A stretch of DNA of 64,000 nt from a virus: the IMG/VR virus record IMGVR_UViG_3300046543_000437, positions 1 to 64,000 of that record; one strand, 5' to 3'. The position numbers and the translations under genes are program-made. Numbering within the stretch: the first letter of the stretch is position 1; every line of letters begins with the position of its first letter. Shown piece by piece: positions 50,082-57,830 of this stretch. The notes under the pieces were generated by a model. It ran no database searches and was not told where the DNA came from. It was given only the letters and a program-made list of their open reading frames with translations.

Positions 50082-50116
50082 CTCCATCAAAGGGAGGGGC
50101 GCGTCTCACGACGGGC
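50082..50116 (-). promoter_or_regulatory. leader hairpin element before the tail tube gene
   Basis: The 18 bases 50099-50116 (plus strand GCGCGTCTCACGACGGGC) are identical to 59777-59794 before the capsid gene. The coding strand folds as GCCCGTC, GTGA tetraloop, GACGCGC. The block includes the ribosome site and ends about 25 bases before the start codon. Confidence 0.78.
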
Positions 50117-50290
50117 CGGATCGCCTTGCCCAAGGGCGGTTTGGCTAGTCCCGCGCGGGCGTCACGCGAGAATTCGATGGCGGTATTGGCGGAATGAGTT
50201 CGCTGCCTGGAAACAGGCAGGATTATCCAAAAACGAATCGGGAACAGGCGTTACCCGGCATTACGCCGCATAAAGGTGCGGCCGCTGTCG

Positions 50291-50752
50291 TCAGCCAATC
50301 AGGTCGAAGAACAACTCGATTTCAGTGGTCGCCCAGAAGTAGTTCGTGACCTCTGACGGCATGCCTATCGGCTTGAGCATCGCGCCATCGCCGCCGGGGT
50401 AGACGTTGGCGGTAGAACACGAAACATCATCATCACGGTAGGAGCGAAACAGCGAAGCCGCCGTTTCGGCGTAATCCGTTGCCGGGACCAATCCCCAGCC
50501 TCTCGGCACAAAGACGTAAATGTCGAGCCGCGCCGGATGACGATACCGATTGCGGTAGCGACCGCCGCCGAACGAAACCAAATCACCCGGCTCTGTGATG
50601 AACTCAGTGTAGAGAAACGGCGCCGGGATATCGGGCAACGCCGCATTGCCGAGACTGTCCTCGTCCTCGCCTTGCCACCGCAAGGGCGGCAGCGAATTCG
50701 CGGCTTCCAGGCGTCCTCGCAGGATTTTGTAGGCTTGGCTGGTCGTGGTCAT
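50291..50752 (-). CDS. tail terminator-like protein, 153 aa
   Basis: Placed directly before the tube gene with the pattern of minor tail terminators: LDIYVFVPRGWGLVPATDYAETAASLFRSY, then a beta end ATTEIELFFDL. The length fits gpU/HK97 gp11-type terminators. It is coupled by ATGA to the gene before. It caps the tail tube when the tape measure length is reached. The 217 bases after it to the tube start hold no gene but contain the leader element. Confidence 0.82.
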   Translation of the reverse strand: MTTTSQAYKILRGRLEAANSLPPLRWQGEDEDSLGNAALPDIPAPFLYTEFITEPGDLVSFGGGRYRNRYRHPARLDIYVFVPRGWGLVPATDYAETAASLFRSYRDDDVSCSTANVYPGGDGAMLKPIGMPSEVTNYFWATTEIELFFDLIG

Positions 50753-51414
50753 AGCAGATCGATAAAGATTGCCGGTGAGCGGACGGGAGCGCCGACTTGC
50801 TGACGCCGAGTGCGGAGGACGCCGCCCTTGGCGATGTATTTCTTGGGCAACAGACCTTTGATCTCGTAGGCGTCCGGCATGGTGACGTAGCCCATCTTGA
50901 TCTTTGCCGCGTTGGCATAGCGCGATGCCAGCTTGCTGGCGGTGCGCTCATAGATGCGGTTTTCGGGACTGACCAGAAAATCGCGACCGCTCTCGGTCTT
51001 GCCGACTTCCAGCCGTCTGGCATAGACCACCGGGTTGGCGATCCAGACTTCCTCGCCTTCTCTGATTTGCGTGTCATCCGGCACATGAACGCCGTTGATG
51101 TAGAGGCCGTGCGAATCCTTGTAACGGCCCGACTGAACCGGCGATGCATCGCGCAGCGCCTTGAGAAACACCTGAATGATCTCCTGCAAGTAGATGTACT
51201 TGAAGACCACCATCTCTTGGGCTTGCTCGACCGGCTTTCCCGGCACATCGCCGAACCCCGTCCATTTCGGCTCGACCCCGAAACGCTGCTTTTGCTCGGC
51301 GAGAACCTTAAGGTTCTGCGCCTTCGCCACCTCGACCAAACGAGCCTGGGACGTTTGTTTTAACCCGGCAGGGATCGTTACCGTGACCGCCCGCCGCAGC
51401 GCGCTCAGAGCCAC
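50749..51414 (-). CDS. HK97 gp10-like neck/tail completion protein, 221 aa
   Basis: The GTG start at 51414 is chosen because it follows the previous gene's end with AGGGG in front. The central segment ASPVQSGRYKDSHGLYINGV and VWIANPVVYARRLEVGKTES is the SG.yr.s...Ng.......np..ya..le.G form of the gp10-like family. The N-terminal helix is basic. It is thought to link head and tail. Confidence 0.78.
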   Translation of the reverse strand: MALSALRRAVTVTIPAGLKQTSQARLVEVAKAQNLKVLAEQKQRFGVEPKWTGFGDVPGKPVEQAQEMVVFKYIYLQEIIQVFLKALRDASPVQSGRYKDSHGLYINGVHVPDDTQIREGEEVWIANPVVYARRLEVGKTESGRDFLVSPENRIYERTASKLASRYANAAKIKMGYVTMPDAYEIKGLLPKKYIAKGGVLRTRRQQVGAPVRSPAIFIDLL

Positions 51415-51418
51415 TGCG

Positions 51419-51772
51419 CTATCCCCTGACCCTGATGTTGTAGGCAACCAGCGTGTCGCCCACCGTTCGGGTCGCATTGTCAGGAAACGAGACCGCCATC
51501 TCCTTGCCCTTGAACAAGACCTTGTCCGCAGTGGTAAGCGGCACCGGAAACCCGGCGTTCTCCAGATCCTCGGCCAGGACGATGCAACGAAAAACGAACT
51601 CGGTCACATCGCTGACCATCTGTTGCGGGCGCAGAGGATCAGCGCGAACCCAGGCACGGCACTCGACATCGATCGACGTGCGGTTGGGCCCGGCAGGTCC
51701 GTTGTACCGGCGCACCGTAACCTTGTTGGTGAGGAACCGCCGATAGGTCGATCGAGCCAGGTCGATATTCAT
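51419..51772 (-). CDS. head-tail stopper-like protein, 117 aa
   Basis: The start at 51772 overlaps the connector stop (ATGA). The composition is beta, with TVRRYNGPAGPNRTSIDVEC and a GDTLVAYNIRVRG end, as in small SPP1 gp16/lambda FII-like stoppers. Coupled position between connector and gp10-like protein is the best evidence. Confidence 0.68.
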   Translation of the reverse strand: MNIDLARSTYRRFLTNKVTVRRYNGPAGPNRTSIDVECRAWVRADPLRPQQMVSDVTEFVFRCIVLAEDLENAGFPVPLTTADKVLFKGKEMAVSFPDNATRTVGDTLVAYNIRVRG

Positions 51773-52401
51773 GCGAACATCATCCGATAAGGCAGAAGCA
51801 GGTTGCATGCCTGATCCGGTGGACCCGCATCCATCGTATTGGCTGATGACTGATCGTTGTAGACGACCGTCAATACGTCGAAGACGGCTTCCGACTTGAT
51901 CGCCGGGTCGCGATTCCGCGCCATCCAATCGCCGACCAGCCAGATCGAAGCTGCCGACTGAACATCGGGCGGAATGGGATCGAAACCGGCGCTGTAGTCC
52001 ACCACCACGCTGGTTCCTGCCAAACCAGATGCAATGAGGTAAACCCGCCCGAAATCGATATCGAGGTCATACGAGCTTGGGTCGAGAACCACCCCATCGA
52101 CCGTAACCGTAAGCTTCGCTTCGCCCGAATCATCGGTAACGATGGGAAACTGCCGCGTCCGCAGCGGATCGCCGTAGCCGAAACATGGGTTACGAAGCTG
52201 ATCCCGATAGGTCTGCACCGCAAAGAAGCGGTCGCAGTAGTTGCAGATCCCCGTCGATATGCCGTCGATGGTGCCCTGGATTGCGGCGTCATGCGACGTG
52301 TCGGTCAGCGGGATATCAAGCAGGTTCTTGGCGTCATCAAGCGAGATCAGGCTTGAATCATCCGCCTTGGTGATGGTCCGCGAGATCATGTAGAGAGGCA
52401 T
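51769..52401 (-). CDS. head-tail connector, gp6-like, 210 aa
   Basis: The N-terminal helix pair ISLDDAKNLLDIPLTDTSHD followed by AAIQGTIDGISTGICNYCDRFF is the mark of gp6-like head-tail connector proteins (DUF3168/phage_connect_1 type), and VYLIASGLAGTSVVVDYSAG fits the middle. The C-terminal part has a helix with tryptophans (SIWLVGDWMARNRDPA). It is the ring between portal and stopper. It starts one base before the end of the collagen-like gene. Confidence 0.83.
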   Translation of the reverse strand: MPLYMISRTITKADDSSLISLDDAKNLLDIPLTDTSHDAAIQGTIDGISTGICNYCDRFFAVQTYRDQLRNPCFGYGDPLRTRQFPIVTDDSGEAKLTVTVDGVVLDPSSYDLDIDFGRVYLIASGLAGTSVVVDYSAGFDPIPPDVQSAASIWLVGDWMARNRDPAIKSEAVFDVLTVVYNDQSSANTMDAGPPDQACNLLLPYRMMFA

Positions 52402-54015
52402 TTACCGCACCTGAGACAGTACGGGGTAAAAGTCACAGGTCGAACTCGACCCGTCCTCGGCGGTCAGTGTGAGAAGCCCTTCGTTATCGATCGTCGCGCT
52501 GACGATCCGCCCCGGCGGGCCGCGTTCCCCACGCGGACCCGCTTCACCCTTCTCCCCACGCTGACCTTGCTTGGCGATCAGTTGCCAATTCTCGCCGGGG
52601 CAAACCCCAGGCTGGTCAGACCGCGCAATAAACGACGCGCCGCCGAGCGCCACGATGTCCAAAGCGCGATAATCTGTCCCGGCTTTCCAAGTACCGCGAA
52701 CGGTCAACGAGCGGCCATCGACCCCCGGCGCCGCCAAACAGATCCAATCGTCATGCGGCGGCGGATGCCCGGTGTCCCGCTGGGCCTGCCAGGTGGCTCC
52801 CTCACGAACGACGACCTCCCCCTCGTAATGGACGCCGTCCTGCCACAGCTTGACCGGCGGCAGCTTGCCGATCAGCCCTTCTGCCCCACGTTCGCCGCGC
52901 TCACCGGCCTCACCACGCGGTCCCAGATCGCCGTCACGCCCCGGCATTCCCGGCTCACCGCGCTCACCGATCTCGCCGCGCTCGCCCTGTGGCCCCGCTT
53001 CGCCGCGTTCGCCGGGTAGACCGGCTTCGCCGCGCTCGCCCGGTAGACCGGCTTCGCCGCGCTCGCCCACCGCCCCTGCTTCGCCACGCTCACCGGGCAA
53101 TCCCGGCTCGCCACGCAGCCCCGGTTCGCCATCACGGCCCGCCGTGCCAGCCGGACCCATCGGCCCCGGCTCGCCGTCCTCGCCATCGGCACCGTTGACA
53201 CCATCATCGCCGTCTTCACCGGGTTCGCCTTGCGGCCCCGGCGGTCCCGGCTGGCCCGCTGGTCCCGGCGGCCCCGGCTCGCCCTGCGCGCCGGCTGGTC
53301 CCGCTTCTCCAGGCTCGCCATCTGCGCCGTCTTTACCGTCCGCTCCGGCTGGTCCCGGCGGTCCCGGATCGCCCTTGGCTCCAGGCGGTCCCGGTTCGCC
53401 TTGCGGCCCCGGCTGACCATCCATACCGGCGACGCCGTCATCGCCGTCATCGCCCGGTGGACCCATCGGCCCGATGTCGCCCTTCGGCCCCATCGGCCCC
53501 GGCGGGCCGACTTCAGGCGCGGGCAACCGCGTCAAGGCAGTCTCGACGATCAGCCGCGCCATCACGGCCTCGTCTGGCGGCGGCCCCATCGGCCCCAGCA
53601 ACCCCGGCTCACCGCGCGCCCCGCGCTCGCCTTGTGGCCCAGGAAGCCCCTGTTCGCCAGATGGGCCTGTGACAGCCTCACCGGGCAATCCACGCTCCCC
53701 AGCCTCACCACGCTCGCCCTGCGGGCCGATCTCGCCGCGGTCCCCCTTCTCGCCTTGCGGACCCGGTGGGCCGACAATGGTTTCCCCCGGCTGACCACGC
53801 TCGCCTTGCGGGCCTTGCTCGCCGTTCCGCAGCGTCATCAGCCGGGTCACGATTTGCAGTTCGAGCTCAGCCTTGAACGCGCGCAGAGACTCGATTTCCT
53901 GTCGAAGCTCTGCCAGACCGGCTGTCAGGGATAGCTTGACCTCTCGCTCAATCCGAGCGGCGACAGCCCCCATGACCTCGCCAAGAACATCAGGCAGCGA
54001 GTCGATGGCGGTCAT
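52402..54015 (-). CDS. collagen-like protein with carbohydrate-binding-like C-terminus, about 537 aa
   Basis: A 60-residue helical head with heptads (about 8-60) leads into about 320 residues of Gly-X-Y repeats with many GERGE, GPPG and GEDGDDG units. The C-terminal 150 residues have [20 protein letters not shown] and [20 protein letters not shown], a W-Y-G-W spacing like CBM5/12 modules, then a second short collagen run. The ATG at 54015 is taken; 54075 is in frame but lies deeper in the portal gene. It may be a head fibre. Repetitive DNA (27-base units near 53015-53067) makes length variable. Confidence 0.8.
   Translation of the reverse strand: MTAIDSLPDVLGEVMGAVAARIEREVKLSLTAGLAELRQEIESLRAFKAELELQIVTRLMTLRNGEQGPQGERGQPGETIVGPPGPQGEKGDRGEIGPQGERGEAGERGLPGEAVTGPSGEQGLPGPQGERGARGEPGLLGPMGPPPDEAVMARLIVETALTRLPAPEVGPPGPMGPKGDIGPMGPPGDDGDDGVAGMDGQPGPQGEPGPPGAKGDPGPPGPAGADGKDGADGEPGEAGPAGAQGEPGPPGPAGQPGPPGPQGEPGEDGDDGVNGADGEDGEPGPMGPAGTAGRDGEPGLRGEPGLPGERGEAGAVGERGEAGLPGERGEAGLPGERGEAGPQGERGEIGERGEPGMPGRDGDLGPRGEAGERGERGAEGLIGKLPPVKLWQDGVHYEGEVVVREGATWQAQRDTGHPPPHDDWICLAAPGVDGRSLTVRGTWKAGTDYRALDIVALGGASFIARSDQPGVCPGENWQLIAKQGQRGEKGEAGPRGERGPPGRIVSATIDNEGLLTLTAEDGSSSTCDFYPVLSQVR
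53014..53067 (-). repeat. tandem 27-base repeat in the collagen-like gene
   Basis: Two adjacent copies of a 27-base unit beginning GGTAGACCGGCTTCGCCGCG, with degenerate copies on both sides, encode GLPGERGEA-type triplets. This kind of repeat can change copy number by slippage. Confidence 0.7.
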
Positions 54016-55396
54016 ATGAAGCGCGGAAGGCGGCACGGAAGGCAGCGTTTTGTTGCTGCTGTTGCTCTGGTGCATTTGTGTCGCCCCCGTCAGTCGGTGC
54101 CGGCGGCGGTGTCGGCGGGGTCGCGGATGGCGGTGATGGAGGTTCCATCTTTGCGCCGTAGCTCAACGGCACAACTTGCTGTTGCACCCGTGGCATGTCG
54201 CCGTAGCCGCCCTTGACCTTCGGCAGGTCTTCGCTCGCCCGCGCCTCGTCCGGCGAGTAGATGCCACTGATGACACCGCGCGCCAACGCCTCGATCCGCT
54301 CGCGATAAGCCGAGCGAAGAAGCGCCTTGGTGTCGAATTCGAGGTACTCGTCAGGATAGCCCGCCAAACCGAACATCTGGCCGAAAGCTTCCTCGATGTG
54401 GTTCAGCGCAAAGCCGAGGCCGCTCGCGATCCACGACTGCATCAGCAATTCGGTCGAGTTGTAGGTCGTGCCGCCGAGGCCGAAAATCTGAAGCGGAATC
54501 CGCAGCGCCAGAGCGATGTTCTGGTCGCTCATCTTAAGGATTTCGGCAAGCTGGGAATCGACCGCATTGATCACGGCGGGCTTCGCTTTGAGGCCGTGAG
54601 TGAGGATCGGGCTGTTCCCGGCATTCTCGCCTTGCGTCTGATCGTCCCACCTCGAACGCGCATCCTCGACCTGTTGCCGGGTCAGCGGCTGGTCAGTCTC
54701 CAGCATGTAGGAGGGGCGAGCCATGTTGAGGTAGAAGGCGAGTTGCTGCGACAGCGCCGCGGTCGACATCGCCAGTTCGAGCGCCGCCGCAAGGATCGGG
54801 CTGACGCCTTTCAGCGGATGAACCGGAGTATGCAGCCGGACGTGCAGAACATCGCGCGCCGGAGCCGGGATCGTCAGATCGAACCGCCGTTGGGCGATCT
54901 CGTTGCCCCACAGGCTGTAGAAGACGCTGCCGTCCTCGCCGATCATGGCGATGCCGCTCCGCATCAGATGCAACTCGGTGATCTCGCTGCGGGCGTTGCG
55001 CTGAGCCACCGCGAACACCTCGCCCTTGTCGTAAAGGCGACGTGTCAGGTTCATCATAAAATCGGAGATGCTCTCATAATCGTTGGGGGTCTTGATGATC
55101 CGTTGCAGGGCGCTGGTGGTGACGCGCTCGCGCCCGCCGTCACGGGTGCGGCGCCAGTGGTCGCCAGGACACATGGCAACGGTCTGGCTGTACGCCGAGA
55201 CGCACGCCTCGACCATCGCGCTGCGCTGACCGTAGGGCTGCGGCTTGTATCCGGTCTGCCACCAGTTCCAATAGCGACCGGCGCTGGCAGTGATCAAGCC
55301 GCCGCCGGGATCGTCGACCCAATACGGGCCGGGACGGTACTGCCCCTCGACAGCCCGCTTGCCCCACGGCAGCAGGTTGGTCAGCCAGTTTGCCAT
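53990..55396 (-). CDS. HK97-type portal protein, 468 aa
   Basis: The phage portal family pattern is clear: [60 protein letters not shown], then [20 protein letters not shown] and the clip and barrel region. The C-terminal 70 residues are a proline/glutamine tail. It forms the dodecameric gate for DNA. In HK97-type phages portal usually comes directly after TerL; here it follows the capsid genes, which is unusual. Confidence 0.93.
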   Translation of the reverse strand: MANWLTNLLPWGKRAVEGQYRPGPYWVDDPGGGLITASAGRYWNWWQTGYKPQPYGQRSAMVEACVSAYSQTVAMCPGDHWRRTRDGGRERVTTSALQRIIKTPNDYESISDFMMNLTRRLYDKGEVFAVAQRNARSEITELHLMRSGIAMIGEDGSVFYSLWGNEIAQRRFDLTIPAPARDVLHVRLHTPVHPLKGVSPILAAALELAMSTAALSQQLAFYLNMARPSYMLETDQPLTRQQVEDARSRWDDQTQGENAGNSPILTHGLKAKPAVINAVDSQLAEILKMSDQNIALALRIPLQIFGLGGTTYNSTELLMQSWIASGLGFALNHIEEAFGQMFGLAGYPDEYLEFDTKALLRSAYRERIEALARGVISGIYSPDEARASEDLPKVKGGYGDMPRVQQQVVPLSYGAKMEPPSPPSATPPTPPPAPTDGGDTNAPEQQQQQNAAFRAAFRASYDRHRLAA

Positions 55397-55693
55397 TTAT
55401 CGGGTCTGGTAGCCGGGTTCTTTGGTGGCGGGGCGCAACTCGCGAGAGGCCCGATTCCACTTCCTGCGCGGATCGACCTCCTCAGACTTTTTCTCGGTCT
55501 CCGCCGGTTGCTCCTTTGGCTTTGCAGCTTCCTGTTCCGGCTCGTTGGACGCCGGGTCACCAGCGGGTTTTTCGCTCTCGCCTTCACCGCCTTCGTCTTC
55601 GGGATCAGGCTTCGGATCAGACATCATCATCGGCTTGAACCTCTCAAAGAAGAACTGGGGCGAACGGCTCGCCCAGGTCTCGGAAATGCTCAT
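55397..55693 (-). CDS. acidic disordered head-region protein, 98 aa
   Basis: Starts with a short aromatic helix (SISETWASRSPQFFFERF) and is then almost wholly proline/glutamate/lysine (PDPEDEGGEGESEKPAGDPA). It overlaps the start of the portal gene's operon neighbours by coupling (ATGA with the small membrane gene). It might be a scaffold-like or portal-associated protein; not recognised. Confidence 0.6.
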   Translation of the reverse strand: MSISETWASRSPQFFFERFKPMMMSDPKPDPEDEGGEGESEKPAGDPASNEPEQEAAKPKEQPAETEKKSEEVDPRRKWNRASRELRPATKEPGYQTR

Positions 55694-55851
55694 CCTCGCA
55701 GTCCAGGCAGGAAGATAAACAAGCCGAGAAGCAGCACCGCGGTGAACGCAAAGAATATTTGAGAAGTAGCAAACGGGGCCAACGGCGGAAACGGCAAGAT
55801 GGTGAGCAGCCAGAGAAACATTACTACTACAAATAATATTTCAATTATCAT
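55690..55851 (-). CDS. small two-pass membrane protein, 53 aa
   Basis: Two hydrophobic helices (MIIEILFVVVMFLWLLTILP and IFFAFTAVLLLGLFIFLPGL) around a proline-rich turn (FPPLAPFATS), with GGAGGA seven bases before the ATG and an ATGA overlap with the next gene. Its layout resembles the DUF3309-type protein at 24518. A membrane protein inside the head module is odd; a holin or host-membrane role is possible. Confidence 0.66.
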   Translation of the reverse strand: MIIEILFVVVMFLWLLTILPFPPLAPFATSQIFFAFTAVLLLGLFIFLPGLRG

Positions 55852-55877
55852 GGCTGCGTCCTCCGTCTCCGGTTAAA

Positions 55878-56021
55878 TTAGTTCCCGTATTGCACCGTGG
55901 TGACCCACACACCCGGCTGCGTCTGGGTCTGGGTGTAGCCGGTGACGCAACGGTTCCCGCCGACACCGCAGGCGCAGCCGCCGAGAGCCACCGCGATCAG
56001 CGCGAGGCAGATGAACCTCAT
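55878..56021 (-). CDS. small lipoprotein, 47 aa
   Basis: The start at 56021 is fixed by AGGAGGG six bases upstream. The N-terminus MRFICLALIAVALGGC is a lipoprotein signal with cleavage before C16 (lipobox ALGGC). The mature chain is 32 residues with two more cysteines and ends VWVTTVQYGN. Such small lipoproteins in phages serve superinfection exclusion or lysis (o-spanin). Its head-module position is unusual. Confidence 0.7.
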   Translation of the reverse strand: MRFICLALIAVALGGCACGVGGNRCVTGYTQTQTQPGVWVTTVQYGN

Positions 56022-56031
56022 GGCTGCCCTC

Positions 56032-56622
56032 CTACTTTTTGGTGGGCGCAGGATGAGGATGAGGTGGCTCGGGAGCATGATGCTCGCGGGTCGAAGCAGC
56101 CGGTCCAGCCCCAGCCGCCGGTTCGGCACGCCGCGAAGCCGGAATCGCCACCGCGTTCGACGGCGGCGCAGTAGTCGAGCCGATCGCATTGCTGGCGGTC
56201 ACCACACAGGTAATCGAATGACCGGCGTCGGCCTCGCTGACCACATAGCTCGCACCGGATCCGATAACCTCGGTACCGTCGCGGAACCACTCGCCGGCAT
56301 ACTGGCTCGGCTGCATGTCCCAGTTGCCCATCGTGATCGTCAGGGTATCCCCGACAACAGCCGATCCAGGCTGAAGATGCGGCACATCGACATTGACCGG
56401 AGCGGTGATATCCATCCCGCCGAGCGCGCTCTGCACCTTGGCCTCGTTCGCCTCGGCCTGAGACGGCGCCGGCGGATCGTGAACGACCGGCGGCGGAAGC
56501 TCGTCATCCTCGGCCTTGGCATCCTTGCCCAGGATGACCTGCGCCTTGATCTCGTTTGCCTCTTCCTGCGATGGCGTCGGCGGCTCTACCGGAAGAACCT
56601 CAGTCCTCTTTGCTTCTGGCAT
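56032..56622 (-). CDS. Ig-like domain head protein with PxPSQxEAN repeats, 196 aa
   Basis: Two copies of a short unit (PPTPSQEEANEIKAQVILG and PPAPSQAEANEAKVQSALGG) precede an Ig-like domain (about 72-165: GDTLTITMGNWDMQPSQYAG, then TCVVTASNAIGSTTAPPSNA). The tail is proline/histidine-rich. The Ig part resembles that of the protein at 25947; the repeat resembles the one in the protein at 57212. It is probably a head decoration protein. Confidence 0.75.
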   Translation of the reverse strand: MPEAKRTEVLPVEPPTPSQEEANEIKAQVILGKDAKAEDDELPPPVVHDPPAPSQAEANEAKVQSALGGMDITAPVNVDVPHLQPGSAVVGDTLTITMGNWDMQPSQYAGEWFRDGTEVIGSGASYVVSEADAGHSITCVVTASNAIGSTTAPPSNAVAIPASRRAEPAAGAGPAASTREHHAPEPPHPHPAPTKK

Positions 56623-56648
56623 GGCTCAATCCTCACTTTGGTGTTTGG

Positions 56649-57215
56649 TTACCGAACCCGGCGAGCCGAGACGTAGCCTTTGACCGTGCAATTCCCCAAG
56701 CCGATCTGCGCTACGAGGTACAGGTCAACCGGGTCGGTGGAGTTGGAGCGGCACTGCCCGGTGATCAGCACTTGTCGCTGACCAGCGGCGAGCGGGGAGT
56801 AGATCAACTGCATTACCCCGGTGCCCAGGATCAGTTCGTCGTCAGTGGGCAAACTGTCCGGCGTGACGCTGATCGCCGAACCCAATTGATTGGGCTGGAT
56901 CGGTGTGGCCTGCACATCGGCACCGAGAGAAGCCACCGTGAAATCACACGCGCCCCACACCTCCCAGCAACCCGGCGGCAAAGACATCGTACAAATCGCC
57001 ACCGCTGTGTTCGCCACCAGGGAAACGCCGTCGATATTTTCAGTCGTGAGATATTGGCCGATCTCGCCTAGCCCCGCGTCGGACCCGTCAGTCACGCCCA
57101 TGCGCGGAGCTTGCAACGCAGAAATTTCATCAGCGGCAATCGCGAAATTCGCGCGCACGTCGGCAGTGTAGGCGAGTACCGCAGCGGGTTTGGTGATGTC
57201 GATCTGCGAACTCAT
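56649..57215 (-). CDS. head structural protein, 188 aa
   Basis: The start at 57215 is set by ATGA overlap with the repeat protein. It begins SSQIDITKPAAVLAYTADVR then ANFAIAADEISALQ, a form found in phage head proteins. The middle and end are beta-rich (LILGTGVMQLIYSPLAAGQR). It is probably a decoration or head-completion protein; not certain. Confidence 0.66.
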   Translation of the reverse strand: MSSQIDITKPAAVLAYTADVRANFAIAADEISALQAPRMGVTDGSDAGLGEIGQYLTTENIDGVSLVANTAVAICTMSLPPGCWEVWGACDFTVASLGADVQATPIQPNQLGSAISVTPDSLPTDDELILGTGVMQLIYSPLAAGQRQVLITGQCRSNSTDPVDLYLVAQIGLGNCTVKGYVSARRVR

Positions 57216-57724
57216 GCCTGTCTGTCCCAGACGGTGGTTTTGTGATCCCAGGTGGTCGCCCCGTTGTCCCAAGCCGTAATGAACTCAAGCACGCCAGCGG
57301 ACATCAGCTTGTAAACATCGGCCTCGGGCTGCGTCGGGTCTTGCAGAGCATCCGATGGCGCGGTTGGCTCCACGTCCTGCGGTTCCGGCAAACCAAACCG
57401 CCGAGCGATATCAGCGTCAGCCTGAGTCGGTGTCGGCGGCTCCACCTCAAGTGATCGAGGAGCAGTCTCGACAACCTCCAGCGAGCCGCCTACCAAATCG
57501 TCGGCATCCGCCTGCGTCGGCCACGGCACCTCATGCTCGACCGGCAAAATCGGTCTGTGAAGCAGCATGCCGCGCGCCTTGAGGAAGTCGGCTTCGTCTT
57601 GCGTTGGCGTCATCGTGCTGAAAGGCAAAGGCGCGGCAGGCTTGGCGGCCTCAACAAGAGCGACACCGTGATGCTTGAGGAAGTCGGCCTCGTCCTGCGT
57701 CGGCTCTGGCCCACCTTGCATCAC
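57212..57724 (-). CDS. PTQxEAD-repeat protein downstream of capsid gene, 170 aa
   Basis: Five copies of the unit PTQ-[DAP]-[ED/AD]-AD stand at regular intervals: EPTQDEADFLKHHG, TPTQDEADFLKARG, WPTQADADDL, TPTQADADIARRFG and DPTQPEADVYKLMSAG. Spacers are proline/valine-rich, and the end is ITAWDNGATTWDHKTTVWDR. The repeats look like short linear binding motifs. It is directly after the capsid gene and a stem-loop, so it may bind capsid or scaffold. No family is recognised. Confidence 0.72.
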   Translation of the reverse strand: MMQGGPEPTQDEADFLKHHGVALVEAAKPAAPLPFSTMTPTQDEADFLKARGMLLHRPILPVEHEVPWPTQADADDLVGGSLEVVETAPRSLEVEPPTPTQADADIARRFGLPEPQDVEPTAPSDALQDPTQPEADVYKLMSAGVLEFITAWDNGATTWDHKTTVWDRQA

Positions 57725-57785
57725 TCAATCTCCTGCGGCGGGTACTCAGAAGTACTTGGAGGTACATTTTCGTTTTAAGTCGCTG

Positions 57786-57811
57786 AAAAGACGGCAGGGG
57801 CCGAAGCCCCC
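57786..57811 (-). terminator. probable terminator after capsid gene
   Basis: The coding strand has GGGGC-TTCG-GCCCC (57797-57810) with a stable TTCG loop, followed by TGCCGTC and TTTT (57786-57789). It is weaker than the terminator at 48702 because the T run is short and offset. Confidence 0.58.
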
Positions 57812-57830
57812 ACCATCCCCCAAGCAAGGC

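Noticed and set aside
54176-55762. 528-codon plus frame opposite the portal gene
   Set aside because: The portal has full family features; the plus product has no motif and no start signal.
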